64,000 bases of DNA from Brachynemurus nebulosus. Its lineage: Eukaryota > Arthropoda > Insecta > Neuroptera > Myrmeleontidae. The position numbers and the translations under genes were made by a program. The notes under the pieces were generated by a model. It had not been told where the DNA came from. It made no database searches and saw only the letters and a program-made list of their open reading frames with translations. The stretch is taken from assembly GCA_035578155.1 (NCBI GenBank), contig JAPWDM010000005.1, positions 14,660,832 to 14,724,831 on the forward strand, given 5' to 3'. Of the stretch, positions 24,901-35,455 are shown one piece after another (the stretch's first letter is position 1; the number at the start of each line of letters is the position of its first letter).

Positions 24901-27176
24901 ATATTATGATTTATTACAATCACAGGATAATATTAAATTCTAATGAAATATTTGTTTATTTTTAGTAAGGAGGGTGTTAAACCCAATTTACAGTTAGAAA
25001 CAAAAGAACATGCAATTTTGGATGATAATGATCCGTTGGAAATGGTATTAATGTATAAAGAGTTGTATTCGAAAGTGATATCTTGGAATTTACCATCGAT
25101 AGTGGAAAGATATTTAGATGCATATAAAGATAATAAATCAGGTAAGTCAAAAAGTTCGTGTAACGAAAACTTTCAATTTTTCCGTAGAAATTTTGTGCAT
25201 CTTCGAAAAATTAAGATATCTTAACAATTAATGAAGTTGTGCAATTTTATAGTTGCGTTTTGCACAAATAGTTTTATTCGGTTTAGTAAAATCATGTGAC
25301 GTCATCTCTTCTATGGTATTGTAAATAAAGCAACGAGGCTCTTTTTATTAAACTTCTACAGAACCGATGTTGACGTTAATTTTTGTTATAATTTCAATAT
25401 TTTGATGTTTTAAGTTTTTTTGAATTATTAAAAATGTAGCAAAATTAGGTGTGCAACCTTAAGTTACTGTAACTACTCTAATATAAAAATGACAAAGAAT
25501 TGATACGTCTAATTTTGCTTCATTTTGTTACATTTGTTTGATAACGTTATTGTAATTTTAATTAATTTCAAGTACATATATTTAAAATTGATTTACATTT
25601 TGACCAAATTAGACGAACCTAGTTTTTTTACTCTTTTCCGTTTCCCTTTTTCCTATTTTTATATTAGATTAACTACAGTACCTTAAGGTATATACTATCT
25701 TTTTCAATAATTTGTTTTTCTGAATTATTCCTGTTGGTGTTAATACCTACATAATATGGCAAGTAGTTATAATTCTACATTATACACATTACAAGCATGT
25801 TGGACACGCATCACCAAATTTCTTGATGTATTTTTTTGACGCATCAAATGCAAAAATGAACTTTTGATTTTTTGTTGTGATGCGTCTGATGCGTTTTTGA
25901 ACTTTTGACTCTGCCTCATGCAAGCAGTGATGCATTTTTGAAGTTAGCCTTTTAATTAAATTCATGCATAAAAAGGAAATTGTATATAAAACACTCGACG
26001 CTCGGCGACTATACGGAAGACTTGACGTCACAAACGAGTTCAAAGTTATTTATTAATTTTTTTTCGGTAAAAAACTTCTTCATTATTCATTTTGTTTTTC
26101 TCCATTTTATAGGTGTCGATTTTCGCCTGAAAAACTGTTTAGACGTATGCCAGGCGACACTAATTTTAAACATTAGCGATTTAAGTTTAACACACAATCA
26201 GATTGTACCCGTACTGAAGGCATTAAAACATCAAAAAACGCTGGAAGAATTAAATTTATCAGGCAATTTATTCACCAATGATACAATGAAAATATTATGT
26301 GAAGTATTACCCACACTAAGTGGATTACAACGTTTAAATTTAAGTTCAACGTTAATATCGTGGGAAAGTATTAGTTGTATGTCGGATATGTTCGTCACGA
26401 ACCTGTCACGAGCAATTTTACCGTCATTAAATACGTTGGATTTAAGTTATAATAATCTTGGTGATAATAGTATCAAATTTTTAATAAGTATTTTGAAGTA
26501 TGTGAAAATAAAGTCACTTAATCTAGCATCGGTACATCTTACTGATAATTTATTCCAAAATGGCGTCCATGACAATTATATTTTCAATTTAAATGAGATT
26601 GAATACTTCAATTTAAGCGATAATCCATTAAACGAAAAGCTATTACAAACGTTCCTTAAAAACATAAATCCAAATTTACTTAAAACAATTAATTTATCTG
26701 GAGTTACTCCAATCGAAGGTGGTGCGTCACTTGTGTTAGCAAATAGTTTGCGCCCGGGTACACCAAAGTTACTACAACATATCGATTTATCACGATGTTG
26801 TGTCGATGATTTCCATTTGAAAGAGTTATTGAATTGTTTTGGCAGTATACAAAAAATTGAAACTCTAAATTTATCGGCCAATGTCAATTTGACTGGCGTG
26901 TCGTTTCGTTTATTGTGGGAATCAAAACTGTCGTTTACGACGCTCATTTTAGAAAATTGTTCAAATATTTGTTTGGGTTTGACAAATGACGATATTTCGT
27001 TGATTATTCAGGAAATATTTACATCGAATGCGCTAAAACGTGTACACACGTTAAAAATTACATTGCAGAATAAATTGGAAATTGATATGATTACAAATTT
27101 GTGGAGAGGAGTTTGGAATGATAATTCAGTTGTTTATAAAGGATTTGGTAATTATTTTGAGTTTACCATAAAATAA
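12947..27176 (+). CDS. TONSL: Tonsoku-like protein (TONSL), replication-fork repair factor, nine exons
   Basis: Exons: 12947-12959, 13913-14040, 14220-14352, 16571-16724, 16786-17219, 19524-20144, 21340-22822, 24966-25141, 26113-27176. Joined they give 4206 bases, 1401 residues plus stop, without a frame break; human TONSL is about the same length. Residues 1-480 are TPR-like helices. An acidic patch (SGSDSDSSPEE, DESDNEEN) precedes three ankyrin repeats (about 529-640). A basic Ser-rich linker follows, then a ubiquitin-like stretch (about 948-1020) and leucine-rich repeats (1048 to the end). In known systems TONSL binds MMS22L, reads histone H4 unmethylated at Lys20 on new chromatin, and loads Rad51 at stalled forks. 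Introns carry many MITEs. No clear AATAAA lies close after the stop. Confidence 0.94.
13310..13746. mobile_element. PIF/Harbinger-like MITE with TTA duplication
   Basis: The ends AGCTGATCGTCCATTGG and (reversed) AGCTGGTCGTCCATTGG are 17-bp inverted repeats with one difference. TTA lies on both sides (13307-13309 and 13747-13749). Relatives are at 34765-35422 and, in part, at 34410-34520. It is in TONSL intron 1. The 69-codon open frame inside is not conserved in the sister copy and is not a gene. Confidence 0.8.
14996..15435. mobile_element. hAT-like MITE, 440 bp, with 8-bp target duplication AATGCAAC
   Basis: The ends CATGTCCCTGCCACTT and (reversed) CATGTCCCTACCACTT are inverted repeats. 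AATGCAAC occurs at 14988-14995 and 15436-15443. It is the reverse-orientation relative of 27634-28110. The 8-bp duplication suggests the hAT superfamily. It lies in TONSL intron 3. Confidence 0.85.
16003..16086. repeat. GC-rich stem-loop in a TONSL intron
   Basis: GTTATTACTCACTCAGATG pairs imperfectly with the inverse of CATCTTCGTGAGTAATAGC. The inner part ACGACACTCGCC...GGCTCGTGTCGC is also self-complementary. It stands out against the AT-rich background and resembles hairpins near 8005, 11640 and 41885. Confidence 0.6.
16251..16495. mobile_element. hAT-like MITE, 245 bp, with 8-bp duplication ATAACAAC
   Basis: It begins CAGGGCCAGCTTAGCC and ends in the inverse of CAGGGCCGGATTAACC. ATAACAAC flanks at 16243-16250 and 16496-16503. 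CAGGG ends plus an 8-bp duplication are classic hAT. It was inserted about 75 bp before TONSL exon 4. Confidence 0.9.
17679..18811. repeat. Scattered array of a GGGGTAATTGTGAA motif
   Basis: At least eight related 14-16 bp words occur in both orientations: 17679, 18006 (inverse), 18036, 18059, 18623, 18665, 18751 (inverse) and 18796. The consensus is about GGGGTAATTGTGAACGG. I see no transposon ends that explain them. They lie in the 17220-19523 TONSL intron; the rest of that intron is plain AT-rich DNA. Confidence 0.6.
20973..21186. repeat. Partial copy of the 41880-42325 repeat family
   Basis: It shares with 42137-42325 the run from AGAAATAATTATGAAATATT through the GCGTGTGGAAAGT palindrome to CTTCTCCCGCATGA. 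It is truncated on the left, where the GTCGATTGCCC hairpin would be. It ends about 150 bp before TONSL exon 7. The preceding part of the 20145-21339 intron shows nothing I recognise. Confidence 0.75.
21441..21770 (+). other. TONSL: TONSL ankyrin-repeat histone-binding domain
   Basis: Three ankyrin repeats start ETPLHVAC, WLPIHEAC and TTPLHDAC. Asp and Trp in RDNAGW, the Glu of HEAC and the Asp of LHDAC match residues known in human TONSL to hold the histone H4 tail around unmethylated Lys20. The position taken by Asn571 in human reads Leu here (HEACLYGH). Binding is inferred from conservation. Confidence 0.85.
23042..23509. repeat. MITE family with GGGTACTTGACTG ends
   Basis: GGGTACTTGACTGAAG at 23042 and CAGTCAAGTACC at 23498-23509 are inverted ends. 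The body is repeated in reverse at 47240-47793 and, more diverged, near 11240-11470. It lies in the 22823-24965 TONSL intron. No target duplication is clear. Confidence 0.75.
23637..24245. repeat. Dispersed repeat split by a younger MITE
   Basis: The flanks (TAAGTACAATAGATAAGGTT near 23703; GCAGGACGAGTTAATTCGTC near 24216) match 28370-28690 closely. The 23807-24111 stretch is absent from that copy, so it is a later insertion. Confidence 0.8.
23807..24111. mobile_element. MITE with GGGCC ends and TAT target duplication
   Basis: The left end GGGCCGATTCGTATCGG and the right end (reverse complement GGGCCAATTCGTATCGG) continue as long arms through AGCCAAAG. TAT flanks at 23804-23806 and 24112-24114. 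The related empty site at 28539-28541 has a single TAT, which supports the duplication. The middle holds a second palindrome around GGTATACATCGTATACAG. Confidence 0.85.
24273..24554. repeat. Foldback element with about 60-bp inverted arms
   Basis: TTGCCGGAGAAAAATGTTAC at 24273 pairs with the inverse of the region ending CTTTTCTCTGGCGAA at 24554. Both arms run on through AACTTGCACCGTTACAAACC (the other arm reads CATCG). The spacer is unremarkable AT-rich sequence. Confidence 0.75.
25711..25947. repeat. Reverse copy of the 39637-39872 repeat
   Basis: It runs from TTTGTTTTTCTGAATTATTC to GCATTTTTGAAGTTA and is the inverse of 39637-39872 with few changes. It is rich in the word GCATCA and its inverse TGATGC. 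It sits in the last TONSL intron (25142-26112). The reverse-strand open frame here is not a gene. Confidence 0.8.
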
Positions 27177-27344
27177 TAATTTAGTGTTTGTCTAATTGAA
27201 AAAAAAAATTATACAGTATCTAGGATGTATATGGTGTCCCTGGACTTAATTAACAAGAGGATAAGTGCATTAGTTTTTTTTCTAGTAAAGAAATATATTT
27301 TAATTTCCCGCTCACCAGATGTCATTAGTTGGGACTATGTACTG

Positions 27345-27615
27345 AGGGGTGACATGTGTACTGAATGCTGATTGGTTCCGGCATTTTCTATCCAAAATTT
27401 TCGTAAAATACATTGGCAATAAATTAAATGTTAACAAAAACCATTTAGTTTAACTTAGAAAGATGAATTAAATTAAAAAAATTTAATTGTTCATTATTTC
27501 AGAACTTATTAACAATAATTATGTACTCAAAAATATTTACCCAAACATGTAATAATTAATTTTGAAGCTTCCCGCTCTGTTTTGGATACAAAATGGATGA
27601 CATGTCACGACTCTA
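27345..27615. repeat. Repeat related to the CATGTCCC hAT-like family
   Basis: It is nearly the same as 30512-30765 (GTGACATGTGTACTGAATGC to TTCCCGCTCTGTTTTGGAT). Its core, TTAATTGTTCATTA through AACTTATTAACAATAATT, is related to 27775-28015 and to 14996-15435 reversed. Confidence 0.7.
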
Positions 27616-27633
27616 TTAATTATAGGGACTCTA

Positions 27634-28110
27634 CCATGTACCTGCCACTCTCCATATGCCTTTTATAAAAAATATACCGTTTACTGTCGCCGCTGCACTC
27701 ATGATTTCAGTGCAGTAAGTACATCTTGTAACTAATATACAAGATGGCGTTGATGGTACTTGTATCTAAAATAGAGTCGGGACATGAGTTTTAATAGTTC
27801 GCTATTTTTCATCAAAGATTCATCTAAAATAAATTGGAAATAAATTATATATTTAAAAAAATACTTTAATTCAACCTAGAAAGATTAATTAAATTAAAAA
27901 AAAATTTAATTGTTTATTAACACATAACTTGGTAACGATAATTTTATACTCAAACATATGATAATTAATTTTGATATCTATTTGATGAAAAATTTTCATG
28001 TCGCAACTCTATTTAGTACAAGGCTTCTTGACTACAAGTGCCATCAGCGCCACGTAGCGGATTGTGACAATAAAAATTCGTCCTTGAAAACAAGTGGCAG
28101 GGACATGGTT
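27634..28110. repeat. CATGTCCC-family MITE copy (older, no clear duplication)
   Basis: The ends CATGTACCTGCCACTC and (reversed) CATGTCCCTGCCACTT match those of 14996-15435. The two are in opposite orientation along the whole length, including the GGCGTTGATG and CGTCCTTGAAAACAAGTGG stretches. Flanking 8-mers do not match. Confidence 0.7.
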
Positions 28111-28369
28111 GGGACTGACATGAGCAAGTTAGGTTATGTTAGATTTACTATTTCAGTTTATACGTTTTTAATAGATATATTATAATCTTTTAATTTTCTC
28201 GCGCCATGAAATATCGCTTTAATCAAATGTGATGCCACCATAGTAACATAAAAAACTGTGGTAGCTCTTATTTCCCAAAATAACTACCTTATTTCATTAT
28301 TTCATTTCAAATAGTTTCAAGTTATTTTGCAGCTTTGCAGAATTACTCCAAATTAGGCAATTAACCCTT

Positions 28370-28690
28370 TTAAACAAACCATATGGAAACATTTTTTTGT
28401 CTCAAAATGCCGGATTTTTTACTGCCAGTGATAAGTACAATAGATAAGGTTACAAAAAGAGAAAAAGAAAAAAAATCAAAGATCCCAACATCAAAAAAGT
28501 TAACCCTAGGAATTTACAAAATATAAATTATACTAAACTATATTGATAAAACTGAACATTATTTAGAATTATACCGTATTTCGGAAAATCTGTCACAGAT
28601 GGTGGCACCTGTACCAGTAAATATATACATATCACAGTATTTTGAGCCGCCATACTGCAGGACGAGTTAACTCGTCTTAATCATTTAAAA
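28370..28690. repeat. Sister of the 23637-24245 repeat, without the insertion
   Basis: It aligns to the flanks of 23807-24111 and carries the empty site CTAAACTATATTG at 28534-28546. Confidence 0.8.
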
Positions 28691-28820
28691 GTTAATACCT
28701 TTATTTCAATAGCATTAACTTTCAAGATAAGTAGGATCAAATTGTCTCAGAGCTTTTCTCAAATTTATAAATTCAGAAAAATAAAAATTCATTTGTCTCT
28801 TCTTAATTAGTACGGGGACA

Positions 28821-28977
28821 CAGGTCCGACGAAAAGGAGGGGGTAGCCGGGGCTGTAACCCCGAAGCCCGAGTGTAAAAAACGGGCCCGGGTAGAAGTGT
28901 GAAAAAAAAATTTTTGAAAAATATGTTGTATATCCGGGTCCACTACGTGGCGCTGATCATTTCTTTCCACGACCCTG
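28821..28977. repeat. hAT-like GC-rich MITE, reverse copy
   Basis: It starts CAGGTCCGACG and ends CCACGACCCTG. It is the inverse of 34834-35029 in the GGGGCTACAACCCCGG part. GC-rich against its surroundings. No matching 8-bp flanks, so it is older or truncated. From about 28990 to 30310 I see only fragments, such as GTAATTACTGCGGGTAGG near 29140, which recurs near 54845. Confidence 0.65.
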
Positions 28978-30311
28978 GGGTAATATGTATGTACTATTTG
29001 TAAAGCCAAATTATAAGAGACTGACTTAAGAAATATAATAAGATTAATTAGGTACGCGTTTCTGATATTAGAAGTTGTCTCTGGATACACATTTACGTAT
29101 TGGGAATAATAACATTTAAATATGCGAACTAGTGGTCAAAAAAGTAATTACTGCGGGTAGGGTTTTATTTTCGTAAAAATTTTATAAAATTATTATTAAA
29201 ATGTTCCATTGTGTGAAAATTGTCTGTCATACTTATGTTAGTTCCACGACTCATCGCTAGGGAATCTTATTATTGCCAATAATATGTATTACTACTGGTA
29301 ATTAAACATATACGTAAACCACGTAAATATACGTCTAAATAAAGCTTTATAATTTCACAACCAGAGGCGCAAATTATAGTTAAAAATTTAAGAAAAAAAG
29401 TGCCATTGTAATTTTAATATTAAAAAATGCTCAATAAAATTAAGTAATAAAAATTATTGATTTAACGCATAAATACTTAAAACGTATCTGTGTTCTCTTG
29501 ATTTATACTTTTTCGATCTCTTTTTAAATATTTGCTTAGCAATGTTTCTTATTTTATATTTATTTGGTTTATTAGTATTTTGAGGTGCAAAAATTTAATA
29601 TTTTTTAATTGTTAATTTATTAGGTATTTGTTCTTGTGATTATAATTTATTATTTTCTTTTTTTACTACCAAAATTTTTAAGTCGCATTTACTGTGACTG
29701 ATTTCAGTGCAGTAAGTTGTTTTTACGTTACAAATTTCATGGTTACCATCGTAGGAGGGAAAATAAGCAAATTTTACTTCTTTAGAGAATTAATTATTTA
29801 TTGTAATTTCTGCCCAAAATACTTTATTTAATCTCCGATCAAACCATAGTGTATAAATTGCATGTTTAGACATACATTGACCCAATTCCAAGTCTAATTT
29901 GAGTTAGCTACAAATTCAATTCATTTTGATTTAAAAAAAAAAAAATCGGTAATTCTGCAGAAACACGGCTCCGCCTATTTTGCACCATATAAAAAAAACT
30001 GATGTTTAGATTTACGTCGGATTAGTTAAAAAGAACACTACAACCGGGGCATCAGTGAAATCCGATTTTCGGACAAAGGATAGTTAAATAATGGCCTCCA
30101 ATTGTAAATTATTGCCCTCTGCCCGATAATGAGATTTCAATGGTGCTCCCCCCAATCCACTTATTTCTATCAGTATATGAATTTTTCCGATTTAATAAGA
30201 GTTTCACAGCTTTTCCAGTATTGATATCGAGTTGTAGTATTTTTTTTTTAACTACATATTTGATTTTTTATTGCCGGTATTGTGTATTTGACATCCCGTA
30301 TACATTTCTAA

Positions 30312-30908
30312 GGCCCGGCATACACGTTACGGTATACCGGAGAGGTATACCTGTACAGGTAACCTGCGCAGGTAAACCTGAACGTGTATGCTAGTAAAAC
30401 TGTACAGGTCACCAGACCTGAGAAAGAATTGAAAATCAGTATTTTCTGCCTGCGCAGGTATGTATACCGGAACGTGTATGTGAGTCAAAACAAGACCTGC
30501 ACAGGTTTGTGGTGACATGTGTGCTGAACGCTGATTGGTTTCGGCATTTTCTATCCAAAGTTTGCGTAAAATATATTGGAAATAAATTAAATGTTAACAA
30601 AAACTATTTAGTTTAACTTAGAAAGAATAATTAAATAAAAAAATTGTAATTGTTCATTAATTCATAACTTATTAACAATAATTATGTACTTAAAAATATT
30701 TACTCAAACATGTGATAATTAATTTTGAAGCTTCCCGCTCTGTTTTGGATAAAAAAATGATGAGTCAAACCTGCGCAGGTTACCTGTACAGGTATACCTC
30801 TCCGGTATACCGTAACGTGTGTGAGCTCGTTGCCTGTGCAGGTAAACCTGTGCAGGTAACCTGCACAGGTTTACCTGCGCAGGTATACCGTAACGTGTAT
30901 GCCGGGCC
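30312..30908. mobile_element. PIF/Harbinger-like foldback with TAA duplication and many ACCTGCGCAGGT palindromes
   Basis: The inverted ends GGCCCGGCATACACGTTACG are identical on both sides and flanked by TAA (30309-30311 and 30909-30911). The arms hold repeated palindromes: ACCTGCGCAGGT, CCTGTACAGG, ACCTGCACAGGT, GGTATACC. The centre (about 30512-30765) is a copy of the 27345-27615 repeat, so another MITE has been captured inside it. Confidence 0.85.
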
Positions 30909-31988
30909 TAATTTATATTTCTGGTACATTTAGTATAAAAAAATCTTTTGTATGCTGCCAATTTTTGACAGGCATTGTACTTATTGTCTGGTGATGAAAC
31001 AAAAAATGTTTAATACCCAGGAAATGAGGAATTTACTCTGCTTGGCTAATCTTCACTTCTTCTGATATAATGATACTGTTATGGAGTTTTCCCACCGTTT
31101 TTTCAAGTTTCCTGTATTTTTCTGTTTATTTACAAGGTCATTTAAAGGTGCCACTAGATCAAAAGCTCTAGGTTTAATTAATTTTAAAATGATAGATTCT
31201 TACAAACTATTAAAATGTATTTTTATTTTTAATTGTTCAAATGACGAAAATTGTTTCCAATTTCCAAAATTTTATGTTTTTACCATAAAAACTAATTATT
31301 ATAGATGTTATAGTTTTGTTACCGTAAAATCAAACAACTTTGCCTATTGAGGGTATTTTTGCCAAAGAATGTTTTATGTGAAATAAATTAAAATTTCATA
31401 TATCATGATGTCTGTAACACTTTTTTTTAGTGCAGGGGCATTTATAATAAATTTTCTTGCTTCGATTTCATCAATTTTTTCAAAATCACAGCTATCAGTG
31501 CCGGAAAACTTCGTATAATACCACTGATTTGTTAGAAATACCCCCCTGTTAGTAAAAAAGTGCTACAGACATTAAATTAAGCATAAAATTTTATTTTAAC
31601 GTCCATATTTATATTTATAGGCAAAGCAGTTAAGTATGACGGTACTGCATTATTCAAATATACGGTATGGCTCAAAAAGTACAGCAAGGATTCTTTTTAT
31701 AATACACCCTGATCAGATAGAAATGCAATTATATTTCTATCTATTTTTAACTACAGTTCAGAATATACAGGTTGATAACTATAATTTGCGATTTCGATGT
31801 GTATAGAATACAAATGTATCTCATAATTGTTTGCAATACATTTTAGTGTAAAATATTTAATAATCAGTTAAAAACTTGTAGGTACTTTTATAAAAAATAA
31901 ATGTATTTCGTATTAAAAATGCATTTCATATTTAATACATGAAACATCCAGTATACAAATTATATATTAAATTTGTAGTACATTCTTA

Positions 31989-32663
31989 CGCTCCTTTCAC
32001 ATTATACGGTTTTTGCCGTCCGGCAAAAAATCGTACGGTCACATTTTTTTAGTGGAGTGAAGAAGAGCATTGGACCTTTCACATTACACGGTCACGGCAA
32101 AATGCCGTTGCCGTGCCGTGTAACAGCCGTCTCTTGCCACTGCACTTGACGGTTGCCGTACGGCGTTTTTAACTCAGTAGTGTATGTAATTAAATTGATG
32201 CTTTCACATTTGACGGTTTTTTAACGTACGGCAGTAACATTATTTTGTTGAATTTTATGTTAATTTTATTAATTTTATTTGTGAAATGGATGAAACTAAT
32301 GTTGAATGTGGTAATAAGCATTTTAATAGATTGTATGTAATTTCCAAATTGTGTGTTTTTACGTTAAGTTCGCCAAGAAATTAATCAAAGGAGCTTGTAA
32401 ACGTCCGAAAATAGTTACAAAATTTATTTTCGTCATTTTTCAGGTCTTCAAAGAGTGTGGTAATAAATAATCCCACTATATATTTCCTCTGATTTATAGA
32501 ATTAACTTTAATCACACTTGTTACTTGTATGATATTGCAAATCAAATGAAGATATTCAGTTTAACACGGCAAAAAACCGTGCAATGTGAAAGCAACTACG
32601 TCACGGCAAAAAGTTGTACGGTTTTTTACCGTACGGCGAAAACCGTACAATGTGAAAGGAGCG
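31989..32663. mobile_element. Foldback element, 675 bp, with TTA duplication
   Basis: The inverted ends CGCTCCTTTCACATT are flanked by TTA (31986-31988 and 32664-32666). The arms continue for more than 50 bp through ACGGTTTTTGCCGTCCGG-type words, and GCCGT/ACGGC recurs throughout. The outer arms look like PIF/Harbinger MITEs. No transposase reading frame. Confidence 0.82.
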
Positions 32664-32668
32664 TTAAA

Positions 32669-32756
32669 GTACCATCACAGTGTGATCGGTCGAAAAATAG
32701 TCGGATGGATAGGATTAAAAATTGACTATTTTTCGGCCGATCACACTATGATGGTA
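32669..32756. repeat. Compact hairpin, GTACCATCACAGTGTGATCGG family
   Basis: Arms 32669-32702 and 32724-32756 are near-perfect inverses with a 21-base loop. A related half-copy is at about 11560-11605. It directly follows the preceding TTA-flanked element. Confidence 0.8.
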
Positions 32757-32967
32757 TCCTAAAAGAGATAAAAAATATATTTCGTTCTTTCTTAAAAAGA
32801 TTACGAAATATGTTTCTTTCTTTCTCGCACGTGTATTATAAAAATAATCCTTCCTATATTTTGGATCCAGTTTAATGCAACGAACAGAGAACAACTATAC
32901 ATATATAGCCCATCCTAAAATTGACTAACAAACAACTAAACATATGCAACGCACTACTTTCTCATTA

Positions 32968-33462
32968 CAGTGGAGCTTCACTAAAGTTAAGAAAAATTTG
33001 GTAAACTTTAGTGAAACTTAACTTTAGTGAAGCAGATTGAGGTCACTGGCGGTCATTTAATACATGATCGGGACTAAATAATAATTTAAATCATAGGTGA
33101 CGTACAAGAGCAAACTATTTAATAATTTGGATTCCAGTGGATTAATTGAATCCAGTGGATTAGATATTTATACTAATAGTTTCATTAGAAATATTGCTGT
33201 TAGAAAGTTTTTCATTATAGTTATATCTGCTACAGAAATATTTTTTTTTTGTTTCTTGAACGAACAATTAACAAGTGCCGTATCTATTTTTTAATCTATA
33301 TAAGCAGCTACGATTTGCTTTGGATTCATCAAATTCTCCGAATTGGTTATTAAGTACCTTGTATTCAAGTATTTTAGTATTTATTATTTAAATTTATTTA
33401 TTATATAAAGTGAATAACTGAATTGAGTAAATAGCTTTCAATCAGATCGCTCGCTTTATATA

Positions 33463-33539
<77 letters not shown>

Positions 33540-34071
33540 GAAAAAAAATTTAAAAATTCTAGAATTCAACATTTTAGAATTCTTTTTGTATAGAAAAATA
33601 TTTTTATTAAAAAACGCCACTGATTTGTTTACGTTTTTATGTTTCAAGGCCAATATAATTTATGACTTCATAGTTCAGCTCATAACCAATCTTAGTTATG
33701 TCATGATAAGTATATAACTAATATTATTTCCCTTTGTTTTTCTAATATTGTTCGATTTTTCACTTTCAGTAATGATAATTAGTAACATTTATGAACTTTA
33801 AGTTACAAACGAAGTACTAAAAATTCAACAGAGAAAAGTTTAAAATTGAACACTCTTATGACATCCAAACCAATTTCTTTAAATCATACTATATGTACTT
33901 GTTTTTCTTAATACGCATATACCTTTTCTGGAATTTATAATATCTTTGTCTTAAAAATGTATAATGTAATAATATTGTTTCTTTCTATTTCTATAAAATC
34001 CTCTTAACTTTAGTGAGAAAAAAGTGACGTCACTTAACAAAACTGATGTAAACTTTACTGAAGCTCCACTG
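32968..34071. mobile_element. Tc1/mariner-like non-autonomous element at TA
   Basis: The ends CAGTGGAGCTTCACTAAAGT and (reversed) CAGTGGAGCTTCAGTAAAGT are flanked by TA (32966-32967 and 34072-34073). The interior is AT-rich, has no transposase frame and includes a long (TA)n tract. An inverted pair GCAACGAACAGAGAAC (32877-32892) and its inverse (34074-34089) flanks it, so it probably landed inside an older foldback. Confidence 0.8.
33467..33538. repeat. (TA)n microsatellite inside the mariner-like element
   Basis: A near-pure TA run. The poly-Tyr/Ile reverse frame across it is an artefact of the repeat. Confidence 0.95.
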
Positions 34072-34409
34072 TAGTTCTCTGTTCGTTGCATAGAACCTGA
34101 ATTCCAATTGTTTTGATGAGTCAGACAGTATATATATTTTTTAAATAATATAAGAATTTTCTATTTGAATACGTATTATATTTTATATGAATTTTTTATA
34201 TATTTTATACGAAGAAATTTTATGTATACTTTTAAATAAAGAAAATTATAAAAAAAAAGTTGTTAAAATATAAAAATAATAAATACGTATGTTTTATTAT
34301 TGATAAATACATATTTTATTTCAATCCATTTATACTAGTGATTCCCAACGGGGCCGGTATAACCTATAGCTTGAGAAAAAGAAAATTAAAAAAAAAAATA
34401 CTGACAAAT

Positions 34410-34520
34410 ATTGGGCTAGTGGACGGACAGTAGACATATCATTTCGAACGAACGACAAACGTGCGTAATCGTCTGAATCAAATATCGCAGTTGTCCGCAA
34501 CCAGTGGACGACCAGCCTAA
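34410..34520. repeat. Partial reverse copy of the GGTCGTCC MITE
   Basis: It ends GTGGACGACCAGCCTAA and contains GTCGTTCGTTCG-like and GTCCGCAACC words matching the left part of 13310-13746 reversed. The other half is missing. Confidence 0.7.
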
Positions 34521-34764
34521 TTCACATGTGGTAGAAATCGAATTTATTCTTCAAAGAGTATCGTCATTATATTCGTTATCTTCATCGGACTAAATCACTT
34601 GAACAATACTTGTAATTTTTGAAATTAAAAAAATCAGAATAAAATATTAAAATAAGGATAGGTAATAACGGTAATAACTATATCAGATATTTAATGAAGT
34701 ACAAAAAGGGAAAACTATAAAATAAAACAATTAATTAACATATTCAAATTTAATAAATAACTAC

Positions 34765-35422
34765 AGCTGGTCGTCCATTGGTTGCGGACAACTGTGAAAT
34801 TCGATTCAGACGATTATGCACGTTTGTTGTTCGCAGGGCCGTGGAAAGAAATGTCGGGCCTCGGGAATAAAGCACATCTTTTAACAATTTTTTCCGGAAA
34901 AAATAAGTGAGGAGCAAAGAAAAAAAGTTTTTACTTTTGTCCGGGCCCCTACCGACCGCTATGGACCCTCTCTTCTAGCCCGGGCCCCGGGGCTACAACC
35001 CCGGTTACCCCACCCTCTCGTCGGGCCTGGTTGTTCGTCCGAAATGAATGTTGCTGTTCGTCCACTAGCCCAATATTCGTCAGTATCTTTCTTTTTAATT
35101 TTTTTTTCTCAAGCTATAGATGCTATAAAAATACGTAAAAAACAATTATGGCACGTAATATGTAAAGGTACATAGTTATAATTGTAATTTACCTTCAGTT
35201 TCATTTCAATAAAAATAAAAATTTCATGAAACGGACTCCTTCGTGTGAAAAAATCCAAATTTGTTCACACGTTGCAATTATACGCACGGAAACGGACGAA
35301 CGAGACACTTTCAATGGACGAAGATGTATAGCTTCACAGCTGTTTGGATCGTTCGTCCATTTTCATGCGTATTCGTCCGAATTAAATTTCGCACGTTTCC
35401 TTATCCAATGGATGATCAGCCT
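34765..35422. mobile_element. GGTCGTCC-family MITE carrying a nested hAT insertion
   Basis: It aligns to 13310-13746 from AGCTGGTCGTCCATTGG to the ATGGATGATCAGCC end, except for a foreign block at 34834-35037. The short frame starting at 35226 parallels that at 13541 only because both copies are homologous DNA. Confidence 0.8.
34834..35029. mobile_element. hAT-like MITE, 196 bp, nested; 8-bp duplication GTTGTTCG
   Basis: It starts CAGGGCCGTGGAAAG and ends GTCGGGCCTG. GTTGTTCG flanks at 34826-34833 and 35030-35037. Removing the element and one duplication restores the sister MITE sequence. It is related to 28821-28977 reversed. Confidence 0.88.
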
Positions 35423-35455
35423 AAGCAAGCATAGAATAGTAGTAAGCATAGTAAG

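Noticed and set aside
28803..29090. Reverse 95-codon frame
   Set aside because: It overlaps a GC-rich hAT-like MITE that is also present at 34834, where the frame is not kept.
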